From Trileptium ribeirensis (Eukaryota > Nematoda > Enoplea > Enoplida > Thoracostomopsidae): a stretch of 64,000 nucleotides of DNA. The stretch lies in contig JASANE010021002.1 in assembly GCA_030248225.1 (NCBI GenBank), forward strand, positions 1-64,000. The letters run 5' to 3'. Shown here piece after piece: positions 44,377 through 56,239 of the stretch; position 1 is the first letter of the stretch; the number at the start of each line of letters is the position of its first letter. The notes below the pieces were generated by a model. That model saw only the letters and a program-made list of their open reading frames with translations, searched no databases and was not told the origin of the DNA. The position numbers and the translations under genes were made by a program.

Positions 44377-45342
44377 ATAGTCAGGCTAATGTTATGAAAC
44401 AGTACGTATCCCGTGCTCGTTCCCGTAAATACCATATTCTCGCTAGGTCCTCACTATTTCAGCACGTCAACTCGTATCTGTGTTCGATCGCTAGCTTTCT
44501 GACAATCTCAACCCCTAATTCAAATTCAATCGTTCATAAGCTTGCGTGAACGTTCGTTAAACTAACAAGCTCTCGCGGCTGCTCGATTGCCGTTGATAAC
44601 CGTTAATTGCCGTTAACGATAATCGAGTTAGTGTTTTACTGAAACTTTTGATATGGGAACGGAAAATTTTTGAGATTATTTTAATTTTTCCAGTTTATGA
44701 CATTTCGATTGAGGTTCCTACGCACCCCACCCCCAAATGGGCTTATTCTGTGGGGAAGATAAGCACAGCACTGTACAAATTGACTAATTTAGAGCCACTG
44801 TTACAATTATTTGAGGATGTTTAAATTTTTTTGGATTTTGTGTGCCCAATTTAATCACTTAGCCACGTCTTAGGAAATTTACTTTTAGCAGATGACGTTA
44901 TCGGCCGTCTACTTGTTGATGTTAGGGTTTAGTAAGATACCAGGGGGTTCCAGGGTTAAAATCCTAATTTTTATCGTTTCTCATAAAATGCTTTATTATA
45001 TGCTTCCCTCAAATTTTAGTTTCTATAAAATTTCAAAATTTAAAATTTTATTTTATATGTATATACCTAATATACATATCTTTGCACTCGTTTCATGCGC
45101 TAGCTATGTATAGTTAAGATTTCTTTTTCTTTCATTAATCAGTTTGGTTCTGATCTCGTATAGAGCTATAGTGTTCCCGGAAGTTGTGAACGATCAATCA
45201 GGCGACTGTATTGTTTTATTGTAGTTTTGATGTAGAGTTACCTAGCTAATTTTATTGATTTTAGTTTTGGTTCATAATTGTTTTATGTTGCCGTAGTGAT
45301 CTTGCGTATGCTAGAGGATAGTTACCTTACGTCGGCTGTCAG
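44377..45342. other. Spacer, no supported gene
   Basis: Contains a short CGTTAA-rich inverted cluster near 44520-44630 (GCCGTTGATAACCGTTAATT). I see nothing else. Confidence 0.3.
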
Positions 45343-45398
45343 ATGTATTGCCTGAGGGTCACATTGCTACAATTGTCCTACTGGAAAGGTGCTTACAC

Positions 45399-45463
45399 TC
45401 GGCCCTTAGCCCAATGGACAAGCGATTCTAGATCAGGAAACGCCTATACTCGGGTTTCCTCGT
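45399..45463 (+). pseudogene. tRNA-Arg-like relic
   Basis: TTAGCCCAATGGACAAGCG resembles the D-arm and A box of eukaryotic tRNA-Arg, followed by an anticodon-arm-like TTCTAGATCAGGA and a degraded B box (CGGGTTTCCTCG). The acceptor stem does not pair, so it is not a functional tRNA. It could be a tRNA pseudogene or the head of a tRNA-derived SINE. Confidence 0.3.
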
Positions 45464-46486
45464 TAGTAACTTCTTACGCAGTGGTTGTTAATTATTGCGC
45501 GCAAAGAATGCGCAGTTCTTGCTTGACGGTTGTGGAATTAGAGTAAAAATGGGTCCAGTGTACGGAAAGGACAGTGGCAGTAAGACTTATTAGGGGCGAT
45601 AGGTAATAGTAAAGTACTAGGTTTAGTAATATTTTAAAAACTTCGGCCCTTCGTGTCGAGTGAGTGGTAACCAGGGTGAGAGTGTGTATGGTAGTCGACC
45701 GCTACTATACAGTATTAATAACGTGGTTGGCTACCCTTCGGCGTCGGCCTGTGTAACAAAACTGTCATTACTAGAGTAATTCTAAGGCTCAGGTTGAGGT
45801 ACTCAGATAATCGCACAGTCGCTACCGTCCGGCGTCATTGTGGCAACCCACAAGCGCTTTAATAAAGTAACAAATAACATAAACCCTAACCACTATGGCT
45901 GAAGTATAACCCTTAAATATTAGTTGTGATAACTTAGCGTTAAAGACTAGGTCAATACTTGTTAGCTTAAATTAAATTAAAAACTAAAGTCCTAGATAGG
46001 GATCGTCAAGATTAGCGAAAGCAATGGCCAAAGTATGTGAAGAATACGAGCCACACTGTGCTTGAGAGGAAGTCAGACTGTGTAATAATGTCCGGTGAAG
46101 TACTAGCGTGAGCTAAAAATAACTTGGTACTAAAGAAAGCACCACCGTTTTGATAACGAGAACTCGATTAACTGTATCGCAGAACTAGTGCGAAGCTGGT
46201 GTGAGCAAAAATACGGAACGAAAGAGCAGTACCAAGGCTTTGCGAATTGAGCACCGAGGAAACTACGTATTCAGAGACGGCTATCAAAAATAGTGCCAAG
46301 AATCATCAGCGGTGTTATAAGAATCATAATATTTTATCGTACGTACGTTGTAATAAACCTTACATATCTGTTGACCGAATATCTGGAACTCGAGCAATAG
46401 AGCCGAGCAAGTATCACTCAGCAACGCAAAATATAAGGCACTAAAACTGTTCACGAAAAAGAAAGACGCGCGCCACACTAGCGTCC
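45464..46486. other. Unassigned, retroelement-like sequence
   Basis: GC-richer than the surroundings, with CCTTCGGCGTCGGCCTG and CCGTCCGGCGTCATTG blocks similar in style to 35872-36120, and an ACCAAGG.TTTG motif also seen near 36240 on the other strand. Probably LTR or leader sequence; no boundary found. Confidence 0.3.
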
Positions 46487-46610
46487 CACCGGCATTCTAC
46501 TGGTCACACCTCGAACTGCACAATCATTCGGTGAGGCATCGCGTCCCCTTTTCTAACCGATAGCCGACATAAGGAAAAATCTCCATCCAACCCCTACCCC
46601 CAATAAAACC
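46487..46610 (+). repeat. Single copy of the palindrome-arm repeat
   Basis: ACCGGCATTCTACTGGTCAC, ATTCGGTGAGGCATCGCGTC, TAACCGATAGCCGACATAA and CCATCCAACCCCTACCCCC follow in the same order as the left arm of 35195-35460. It then continues AATAAAACCAAACAAAATAA, which matches 59400-59420. Confidence 0.7.
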
Positions 46611-47819
46611 AAACAAAATAACATTCTGACCACGATGTTTGTTGGAGGTTAATCTTTTTGGACGGCGGTGTAACTTCGTGCTTACGCGACGCTCCGACCC
46701 CCAGTGCTTAACACACAAAGTTTATAATGCAATAATGGTTTAAGCCACCAAATAACTTCTTAGGCTGACAACCGGGGCGCGTGAGTTCGTGGTCTGGCGT
46801 ACCAGAGAAGTGGTGATAATAGTAGATAAGCTTCCTAACTCTCCAATTTCAGCGTTACCCCTATTGCGATGGCAGCTCTATTATGTTTATTAGGCTCACT
46901 TTCAGAGACACCACCAGCAGTCGTTTGGTTATAACGATTTATTCGCCAATACAAAAACGAACAGTGCCACTCCGTAACAGTACGCTTAACCGACCAAGTT
47001 GATACTGGAAGCGTGAAATACGCCACACGAATTAAGTTCTAACTCGTAATCCTTACGTTATGGCACTCCACGGTTTGACACAAATAACACAATTTCACAG
47101 TCCACGGATATTATACGGCAATTTGACAATGCGTAGCATAGACCAGCCTATATTTTTCGCCTTAGCCTACTTTCAAACTAGTCCCGCGTCGTCTCATTTG
47201 TTACGACACGATAAGATATAGCTACTTTAACACGTATATTCGATGCTCGGTTCCGAGGCACGTTGCACTATAACGCTAACAGAACGCTATGAACGGCGGA
47301 CAAAAATGGCTAATAAGTCACTATAAACGTAGTTGTTGCATTTTACGTAGGTGATTAAATTGAATATAGTACATATACGGTAAAGAACCCGCAAAAGCCG
47401 GTGAACACCACTCGGCAAACACATCCTTGGTAGCTAGTAACCAGAAAGCGAAAACCCGATGAGAATAATTTAAAACAAAATTTGGCTCTGAGATTCCCGC
47501 CCAACGGCGCTTCGCGGCCCTGCGGCCGAACTGAAGAGGCACTTATAAAACATATATAAATGCAATGACGCATAGGAAATACAAACACCTTAGCTAACCC
47601 ATCTTCATAACAACGATCGAACAATTCCATAATATCTATCATTACTGTAAAACCGAAAACAAAATGATGTCGGCTAATAACATAAAAAAATTCAACTATG
47701 CACCGCCGAGAAACTATCTCCTCCACGTCGTATTATTAGCCAGGTCATCCCTCGTCTAAAATAAAACATGTAATTAATCACATAATCATTATAATAATTA
47801 TTTACTATATAAACATAGT
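46611..47819. other. Unassigned, no supported gene
   Basis: Mixed-composition sequence with several 60-120-codon frames on the minus strand, none with a recognisable domain. Likely repeat-derived. Confidence 0.3.
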
Positions 47820-48135
47820 TTAGGGGAAATTTAGTGGAAAAGTTGAAATGGGAAATTTTGAAGAAATGTGGTGGGGAAATAGGGTGTGGTTTCAGAAAAG
47901 TAGAGAAAGATTCGTGATGAAATTTTAATATGTTGCAACGCGCAGGTAGGGAAATTGGAATTAGAAATTTGAGGGGTGAGAGTTAAGATTTGATAAAATG
48001 GGAGGTGTTTGAGAGATGTGGAAAATGGAGAAAATTGGGATTTTAATAAAAGGTGAAATTTATGAAAAGTAGAAAGAGGGGAAAGGAGGTGGTTAGATAC
48101 GGTAAACAGGAGTGACTTTGGACATTGAAGTGACA
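47820..48135. other. C-poor tract
   Basis: About 300 bases of G, A and T with very few C (GGGGAAATAGGGTGTGGTTT). It is similar in skew to 52925-53340 and opposite to 38430-39480. The long minus-strand frame across it is a product of the skew. Confidence 0.6.
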
Positions 48136-48637
48136 TTGGACAAAACATTTGTATTGTTTTTTTCGATAGCGCGACCTACATAGCCAACTTTGTGCAGTTA
48201 ATTATAGTAGTCAATCTCACACACAGTTTTCCTCCATTCCTTTAAAATTTCACACAAAATGGTTGACTTTCACACCACATACGATGGGTTAAAGCATGAA
48301 GGTCAAAAACCCCAAAAACATACGTCAGCAATAATAAGTGTCCAATCACATTTGAACTTAAGGCACGTGTCTTAACTGTGCGCAACATGACTCGATATAA
48401 ATATGTCACGTTATTTGTAAAGTTATCACTATTACGGTGCTTCTTCTCCACTAGTGCTATTTGAAATTGTGCTGCATAACTGCTCTGTCCAATCTTACCA
48501 CTCGGGTGACAATGGGCAGCAGTCCAAAATTACCCGACATATAGTTTGGGGTAAAATTGGACTTTTCTATTTTACAGGCATTTTAAATACAGGAAGTTAT
48601 ATTCGTAGCATAGCAAACTTTTTATATATGTGTGAAA

Positions 48638-49481
48638 ATGCCTCGAAATTATAAAAAAGCATTTCCGGGCAAACGACAGTACAGACGGTACACTAATGAC
48701 ACGCTCGAAGAGGCTAAACGCTTGGTTTTACAAGATAAGTGCAGCCTACGAAATGCAATAGCAACGGTAGAAGTCAATTTTAATCAACATATTAGTAGAG
48801 GAACGTTAGACAATGCAAGGGTAAAGTTGGTGGTCAACCGGTACTTTCTGGTGAGGAATAGAATATAATACTTGACTGCTTAACCACTTCCGCAAGTTGG
48901 GGGTATCCACCTTCGCATCTCGATATCCGCTACTTCGCCAAGCGTTATCTCAACGATGTAGGCAAGGACGTGAAGAAATTCAAAAATAATCTTCCAGGAT
49001 ACGAATGGGTTCAATCATTTCTCAAACGAGGCGTTCTCAGATTTCGGGCAAGAAAGTCTTACTCGGCGACAACTTATCGTCTCACTTCAACCACGAGGTC
49101 GTCCTACCATGTAATAACAACAACATTGGGTTTGTTTGTCTGCCACCAAATGCAACACATTTGCTGCAGCCGTTGGACGTGGCAATGTTTCATCCACTGA
49201 AGCTCGAATGGAAAAAATCATCAAGGACTATAAATTAAGCACGAAAACGCTGCGATTTCTAAATCTCAATTCCCATAGCTACTCAAAAAGTTAGTCACGT
49301 CCTTGGATGTAAAAAAGACGGAAATTACGGTCGCATTACAGCAAATGCAATCTCTGGTTTTGCGGCTACAGGTTTGTACCCAACTTGCGAAGAAAAAGCA
49401 ATGAAGCATTTGTCAGAGAATATTCCAGATACATCAAGTGCGATACAAAATGCTCTGGTGTCGTATATGCAAAGCGTCTGA
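48638..49481 (+). pseudogene. pogo/Tigger-like transposase relic, N-terminal and DDE parts
   Basis: Starts MPRNYKKAFPGKRQYRRYTN, the typical opening of pogo-type transposases, with the HTH region LEEAKRLVLQDKCSLRNAIA. After a frameshift and one in-frame stop comes the CENP-B-type part (SWGYPPSHLDIRYFAKRYL, KKFKNNLPGYEWVQSFLKR, 48895-49030). It then jumps to the end of the DDE domain (LLGDNLSSHF, FVCLPPNATHLLQPLDVAMF, 49065-49190) and ITANAISGFAATGLYPTCEE near 49340-49400. The first catalytic aspartate region is missing, so at least a hundred codons are deleted. Dead. Upstream GTCCAAAATTACCC and GGGGTAAAATTGGAC blocks at 48518-48562 may be remains of its termini. Confidence 0.82.
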
Positions 49482-50123
49482 CCATCGCAGCCAAAAAAAA
49501 CAAATTATTCTACGCAAAAGATCAATTCCACTGCCAGGAACTTCAATAATGGCGGCTGATTTATTTGACGTGGTACTTAGCTATTATGTACACCGCTGCT
49601 GCGTACGTATATAAAGACTGATTCTATGTATACAGTCGGTAAGTAACGCAATTATTACCGTAACGTACTCAATCCCGATATTTGTGTTAGTCATCAGTCA
49701 TGGTCATACAGTCATAGCAATGGTAGTTAATTTCTGCTATTTTGTAATTCGTCGAGACCTTGGACTTTCCTGTCATGTCTCGCTTAGTCATCAAAGCTGT
49801 CACGTTTGGTTATTACAAGATTGCATTGAAAGGCTACCGAAAGTCCGAATGTTATCCATTAGGTTTGTATATTTTAAATTAGTTTAAGTTCAAATATAAA
49901 ATATATATTGGCACAAATTTAAAATGTATTAGAATCTGTCAACCAGTGTAATACATTCTTTTGTGCTCGCTGCAGCGTGGAGAGCTTGGACGTTGGTACC
50001 AAGTATACTTTGTAGAGGCCACCAGATTGCAATCCAGTAGGTTTAAAGAACGTCACCCGTTTCTATTCCCGCACATAGGTACGTATCTTTTAGTTTACGC
50101 ACCATAGTACGTAAGTCGTTTAG
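49482..50123. other. Between transposase pieces
   Basis: Sequence linking the DDE part and the C-terminal part of the pogo-like relic. It ends in an acceptor-like TCGTTTAG at 50123. No further domain seen. Confidence 0.35.
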
Positions 50124-52117
50124 GACGCACCGCCTGCAAAACAGTCTACAACTGCTAACGCGCCTACTTTGGCTAATGACACCAGCGACGACGACGAATT
50201 AGGTGGTGACGAGGAGCCGGAATTTGCATCAAAAACTCAATTCAACTTCATTAAAACGGCGGACCTAGATTTCGAGTTGGAGTATGGAGACATGGGCGAC
50301 TACGTAGCGGTCACTTACCACTCTCGGACAAAAGCATCATTAGTGTCTTGGAAAGTAATTTGTGAATATTTACAGCTTCGCAGTTTATGCATATCAGTGA
50401 AATGTACTGCTTTTGTTTAGTAAGTTTCGATGTGTTTCGTTTTGATACGTAACTAAAGAACACGTAATTTCTAAATGACGCCGAATTTTAAAGTTCCAAC
50501 ATAGATGCCTATCAGGGAATAACCGGAACCGAAATTTGCCGGAACCGGAACCAGCAACCGGAACCGTCCATTTAAACCGGATCCGGAACCGGAACTTGGG
50601 CTTCGAAATTTATATATAGTAAAACAGATGAAGGAAGAAATCAAGGTATAGTGGATTAAAAATGCATTAAAAATAATTTTTACTTTAAACTTAATGTATT
50701 GCGGTGGTATTATTGCCTTTCTGAAACTTTAAAGAGACTGAGGAAGCTAATGTTTATTTATCTATCAAATATGTCGATTGTTGGACACCCAGAGCAAAAA
50801 AATGCCTTCCACTCTACACCATTGCGTATACTGCGTCAAATCGAATATGCTGACAAAGCTTGGAGCGTAGAATACACACTTTCGCTCTGTCTCCAATCGC
50901 CTTCCTTTATTACACATACGTTTGTTACATGTTCTACTGTAGGAAACTTGAAATTATTGGTTTATATGATTCTATGAGAAAATAATAGATAGAAGGTAAT
51001 TTTCTGATCAGTGGTCAAGGACACTATTTAGGCTAGCGTTGGACAAACAGTGCCCGTCGGTTAGATGATAATGATGATAATTTTCTAATCAGAATGCTAT
51101 AAATGAGACACACTGTGATGCTGCTCGCACAGTTTCAATAAATACAGTTCTTTGCCAAGAAAGTAGTTTCTAGCTGCGTTGCAAATAACGTTAGTTTACT
51201 TCAATTTAGACTGAATTACCAAGTTTACAAGCGCATTGGCGGGTTCTTGAAGCAATTTATGTTAGCCAAGCATACCCTAAGTACTTCTGCGTAAGGCATA
51301 CTCTTTACCGAGTTGGACGGGTTTAATTGAAACGTACCCCACAGACTTCTGGATGTGTAAAAATAGCTGCTACAAGCATCGACGTGGCTTTGATTTGTTA
51401 ACAAACTCCTGCAGGTTATTATGAAAAATTCCATCTGAAATTATATGCCCTACTTACATTTCAAACGTCAAATTGCTTAGTTAATCTTTTCTTTTGCTTG
51501 GTTGTATTGGAGCTTGATCATTGTAATATATATATTACATATGTTTGGATCACAGATGAAGCAAAAAACGTGGAAAATTTCAAACAAACTTTTTACATCG
51601 GAATTCCGGTTCGGTATGGTTTTTGTCCTTTGCCGGAACCGCAACCGGAACACGATTCTCGCCGGAACCGGAATTCCGGTTACTCCCTGATGCCTATATA
51701 TATAGATCACTGGCAACTTTCGTACTAAAACTGTAATATGACGAAAACTTGTTTTAAAAGTGCAATGAATATACAAAATCTGAATAGACATACGTTGTAT
51801 GTAGCGGGTTCATTATTGCTCATCTATATAGATTTTTCCGTTATTATAAGGTATAGTGGTCGTGCTGTCAAATTAATGATGCAAGGTGACGTCAAAATTC
51901 GATTCCTAGAATGCGTCAACGGACAACAAAAGATTCAATACTGCTGGCCAAAGCGCGAAGATGTTCTGGTGGTTCCATTTGATCACATTCTCTGCATTGT
52001 CACTTGTAGCTTAAGTATTTCTGCAGAAAAGAAAGTAGACCTTGATTTTTTAAAAGAGTTTGTTGATGAAGTTGAGGTTTGTTTCCTGGAATATGTCTGC
52101 AGACGGAACAATGCTTG
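50124..52117 (+). pseudogene. C-terminal part of a pogo-like transposase, split by a hAT-like element
   Basis: 50124-50360 reads an acidic linker (TSDDDELGGDEEPEF) and GDYVAVTYHSRTKASLVSW. After an inserted element, 51855-52117 reads KIRFLECVNGQQKIQYCW, PKREDVLVVPFDHI and KKVDLDF. This is the order seen at the C-terminus of many insect and invertebrate pogo-type transposases (acidic linker, GD.V.V.Y, ..FL....F..P..ED...V....I). Donor AAA|GTAATT near 50358 suggests the insertion is in an intron or at a decayed junction. It probably belongs to the same relic as 48638-49481, about 0.65 kb upstream. Confidence 0.65.
50513..51689 (+). mobile_element. hAT-like non-autonomous element, copy D
   Basis: 1,177 bases, CAGGGAATAACCGGAAC to CCGGTTACTCCCTG, flanked by a perfect 8-base duplication ATGCCTAT (50505-50512 and 51690-51697). 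Full-length interior, closest in layout to copy C. It splits the C-terminal coding part of the pogo-like relic, so it inserted later than that transposon. Confidence 0.92.
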
Positions 52118-52924
52118 ATTATACGATTCGGCCCTCAGAACTTTTGCCGAAATTTTCACTGCTATTTTTCATATTAGTTGTACGTGTTAAATGAACATTT
52201 TGTTTCTCAGTGGCGATTTTACTACATAGAAGTTTGAGTTCGAATAGTACCAATTTGACTGAACTTATTTTAAGTGAAGGTAGCGTTTAGTTCATATGAA
52301 AAATGAAATGTTTATATAGTTGGATTTTGAATGCTTGCAGTTTCGATCTGAGAAATCAGTGTTTGTTTTGTATTACTAATTACAGGTCACTGAACAATTT
52401 CTATGCAAAATATCGAGGAAATCCGCTGGGTGCTAAGCAAAGGTGGCATTGTTTCATTTTATTCTAATACTGTAAATCAGACGTTTACGATGGTAGATTT
52501 CGTTATTTTTCTTTTCGTTGTTAGTTTACGCAATTTATTTTCTTTATGATATTTGTTACGCAATAAATTTCTTCCACTGTATACTGAAATTTTGATGCGC
52601 ACTATTGGTCTTGTCCTCACTGAGCAATATATAGTGTCCAATTTCACCCAAATGAACTATATTCTTCCCAATGTATCGTTTCACAGTTTGTTTTTAGGCG
52701 AGAAACATTGTTTCTGTCCAAAGTCTGCGTAACTTTGGACAAACGTATTTTTTCTGAAACGATTGCCAGTACGAAACTAATAATATGTAATATGTATTTC
52801 TTGAGCTCGGTGCCCTGTCTACATATGCGCAAAAAATGAGTAAGCTACCGTTTAGATTAAAAGAATCTCGGTATGTAAGCGTTTGCAATTATCCAAAGTC
52901 ACCCCAATTCATCGTATATGAATT
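52118..52924. other. AT-rich spacer with small hairpins
   Basis: GTCCAAAGTCTGCGTAACTTTGGAC spans a hairpin at about 52717-52741 (9-base arms). GTGTCCAATTTCACCC at 52635 and ATCCAAAGTCACCCC at 52892 resemble each other and the GTCCAAAATTACCC block at 48518, and could be ends of a pogo-type element or MITE. No gene. Confidence 0.35.
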
Positions 52925-53340
52925 TGTATGGTAAGGGGGAAAGGATATTAAAGTTTAAAGGATACGGGTTGAGTTTTGAGTAAGTGCGGAATGTTTGAAA
53001 AATATAAAAAATGGGAGAAAAGGGATATTTTTGTAAAAGCTAAATTTATAGGTTGCTACTCTCATAGGAGTGGGTTAAATATGTGGTTGGGCATAGTTTT
53101 AGGAGAAACGTATGAAAATTTGAGGTGTATTGGTGGAGCTTTGGGGAGAGAGTAATTTGAATTTTGGTTGAAAAAATGGGAATTGAGGAAAAATGGAATT
53201 TGGTATATTTTTGGTTTTAAAGAGAGAGGGTGGGTGAATATGAAATATGTTGTGAAAAATGTTTGAAAACAAAAAGGTATTATAGATAATTTTTTAATGA
53301 TAAATTTAGGTTTTGAGGGTATATGTATGTAGAAGAATTT
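52925..53340. other. C-poor tract upstream of gypsy gag
   Basis: About 400 bases with very few C on the + strand. It lies directly before the retrotransposon, so it may be its leader or LTR region. Skew matches 47820-48135. Confidence 0.55.
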
Positions 53341-53749
53341 TAAGAAATATATAGTTTTTAATATATTTATATAAAATTACATAGCTAGTTAGTGACCCAT
53401 TTTGACTAACACGTTATATATACGATTTTACATAAATATTAAGCTCATATACCACGCCGAGGACGACAGGGCAGTACCAAGGTGGGAGTGGAGGCCGTCC
53501 CCGGTATTTTAGTGAAAATTTGAAAATTTTAAGTGTGAAAATGGCTCAAGTCCCGACAATGTTGTGTAAAAGTGGGACAGTTTAAAGATAAAATATAATT
53601 GGTCAGTATTTTTCGAAAACCCAAAAGCAACCCTCATTGACCCTAAATAAGGCAGAAGCCAAAATAAGGATTAGTTATATTGTATTAGGAACTAGTTGTC
53701 CACATAACTAGGACGCTTTACGTAAGCTTGTGTGAATGTAAACTATTAA

Positions 53750-54598
53750 ATGTCACTTCAGAGGACACCACCTAGTGGAGCAGCTCTGAAAGAATCGACG
53801 ATGGAAGAAAAGAACGTTGAAAACGGAAAACCGACGACGGAAAACCAGAATATAACGCAAGAACCAAATGAAGTAACTCGAAAACCAGAACCGAGTACAG
53901 CTGAACAACAGCAAGAAGAACTACAGCAACAGCAAGACCAAAGAAACCTACAAGAAACGTACACCGAGACGTTTCAAGAACAGCCGAATATCGATCAACT
54001 ATTCGCAACAACACAAGACCGCGAAAAAGAAATGCGACCAGCCATACGAAAACTGCAACAAAAAAAAGAAAAGCAGTTGCAATTCATAAAGAAGCATGCA
54101 ACTTTGACCAAAGAGTTGCAACAACTATGCCAAAGTTACGATCAAGACGAACAAGAAATTCCACCAGCTCAACCAAGAAAAGAATCCCAAAGGACGGGTG
54201 AAGATGAAGGAATTGAAATACGAAGATTTTTCGAACGAGATCAAGTAAAAATGATGCCGAACGACGAGAAAGACTCGGAGCAAGTAAAACCGACAACAGC
54301 TAGGGTCAACGACCAAGAAACAATCGGTACAATAAGAAGCATAGTCAAGGTCTACGAACAACAACCGAACAAAAACGATAAGAATAGACCAACAATCGAC
54401 GAATATCGAACGCAACTCGGTGCAAGTCAAAAGCAACCCAACATAAACCGAGACAAACGCAATATAAACGACGACTATCTCGGTGCAATCATGGAACGAA
54501 CCGGTGCAAAACCAATGCGACCTAACGCAAACCAAGATCAATTCGACGTTAATTACGACTCATTCGGTACAATCGATGACCAACTTAGAGCAACTTGA
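53750..54598 (+). pseudogene. Gag N-terminal region of the gypsy relic, Gln/Asn-rich
   Basis: A 282-codon open frame starting MSLQRTPPSG. It is rich in Q, E and N with QQQ runs, a coiled-coil-like middle (RPAIRKLQQKKEKQLQ), and a C-terminal part where an NRDQFGTI-like unit is repeated. No fold assigned. It is the longest intact frame in the element and stays open because it is the least structured part. Confidence 0.6.
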
Positions 54599-55110
54599 AT
54601 GCGACTCAGTGGAAACCGAGATCAAAATGCCATGAAGCACGTTCAATTCGGTACAAGCAACGATCAATTCGGTGTAAAGAAAGACCAATTTGGTGCAACC
54701 CTAACACGACTCAACACGAACCGAGACAAATTACGATCAAACCGGTGCGAATAAAGAACAAACCGGTACAAGTCGTAACCGATTCAACATAAACGATGAT
54801 CAAATTGACATAAACTACGGTCAATTCGGTATAATCCAAATGCAATCCAACGTGAACCCGGAACAATTCGGCGCCAATTACAATGAATTCGGGGCAAACC
54901 AATATCGAATTGGTATGAATCATATGCGGCACAACACAAATCAATATGAACCACGAACGATTTGACACGAATCATGAACAATGCGGTACAATTCAAGATC
55001 GAACCGGGGCAAACAAAGAACGGATCGGTGCAAGTCAAACGGCGTACACATGTAACCAACAACAGGTTCCTAGTACGACAACGTATGTTGGTGCAACCCA
55101 AAGTTAAAAT
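54340..55110 (+). repeat. Degenerate coding repeat in gag (CAATTCGGT units)
   Basis: Repeated CAATTCGGT/CAACTCGGT/GAATTCGGG blocks at irregular spacing of roughly 24-45 bases, each within an N-x-D-Q-F-G-type coding unit. The frame breaks at 54598 but the repeats continue, so the array predates the frameshift. Confidence 0.6.
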
Positions 55111-55422
55111 GGATGCAACCAAGTGCAAGCCCCACATGTACCTACGAACTGTGGTGCGTTTCAAACGATGAGCACATGGAACCAAGTGCGACCAACAGCA
55201 ACCGGTGCGATACAAAACGACGCGTATGTATATTACGGTGCAACGCCCGTAGCACCGCAGTACAATCAAATCCCAATCACGGGAAGCAATTGGATTATCA
55301 ACCCCGGAGTACCATTAGTAACAGCAACACCGTACGCATGTCAATACCACCAACCACAACAAGTGACAACAACAACGAGTCAAACCATGAATCAAGTACA
55401 AGAAGTATAACAGAATAACATC

Positions 55423-55830
55423 TTGATGACGAGAATGATTGAAGCATTGATCAAGGTGGCAACTAAAGAAACACCACAAGTTCCGAGCGCAACGCAACAA
55501 ACAATCGGTCAAGCAATCATGGTCAAGATGGGGAATGAAGTTCGAAGTCTACAACGTTACAAGGGCGAGTCAAGCTTCGAGAAATTTCGGAAAGAATTTG
55601 AGAAAGCATTGGCTCAAGATGGGATAGACGACGAACAAGACAATCTGCGAGTTCTGAAGGCGAAAATGCGCGGGAAAGCAGAAGAATACTTGGAAGTCTT
55701 AACGTTAGAGAAGGCTGAAGAACTCAGCAACTATAACGAATTGGTCAAGAAGTTCAAGGAAAGATTTGACGTGCCGCCAATTCAAGCTACAAAGCCTACG
55801 ACAAAAGGGAACGGTCAAAGATTTCGCTGA
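55423..55830 (+). pseudogene. Gag capsid-like (retrotransposon gag) domain
   Basis: 135-codon frame with the helical pattern of gypsy capsids: LQRYKGESSFEKFRKEFEKA, then LRVLKAKMRGKAEEYLEVL, then YNELVKKFKERFD. It breaks by frameshift at about 55815 and continues in another frame (ADGLRVYAARHL). Structural protein of retrotransposon particles in intact relatives. Confidence 0.75.
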
Positions 55831-56239
55831 TGGATTACGGGTCTATGCAGCAAGACACTTGACCACAAAAGGCATACCGAACCAATTGTTGAAGAAGTTC
55901 TCAAGTCCGCATTGATTGCCGGGTTAAAGTACGAGACCCGAAACTGATTATGCGTGACAAAGGAAGAAACCTTCGCAACGTTGACAGAAAAAGCCGAAGC
56001 GGTAGAGCACCTCGACCAACAAATGACGTAAGGACTAGAAAGCGTAAGCGAACAACGACCAAGATACCGGGAGATTCAATACAACCGACGAAGTCATCCG
56101 AACGTTAACCAATTAGACTAAGTACGGATCAATGGATTGGACGACCCAGAATACAAAGGCCACAAATGCAGTGGCGACCGCAACCAAGGAATAATCGACC
56201 ATTGCAAGCACAACAACTGCAACAACAAACAATGCAACC

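Noticed and set aside
47831..48148. 105-codon minus-strand frame rich in Phe, Leu, Pro and Ser
   Set aside because: Produced by the C-poor composition of the tract; no domain, and similar false frames occur in the other skewed tracts.
54784..55269. 161-codon minus-strand ORF and neighbouring minus-strand frames as antisense genes
   Set aside because: They are antisense shadows of the repetitive CAATTCGGT gag array on the + strand.
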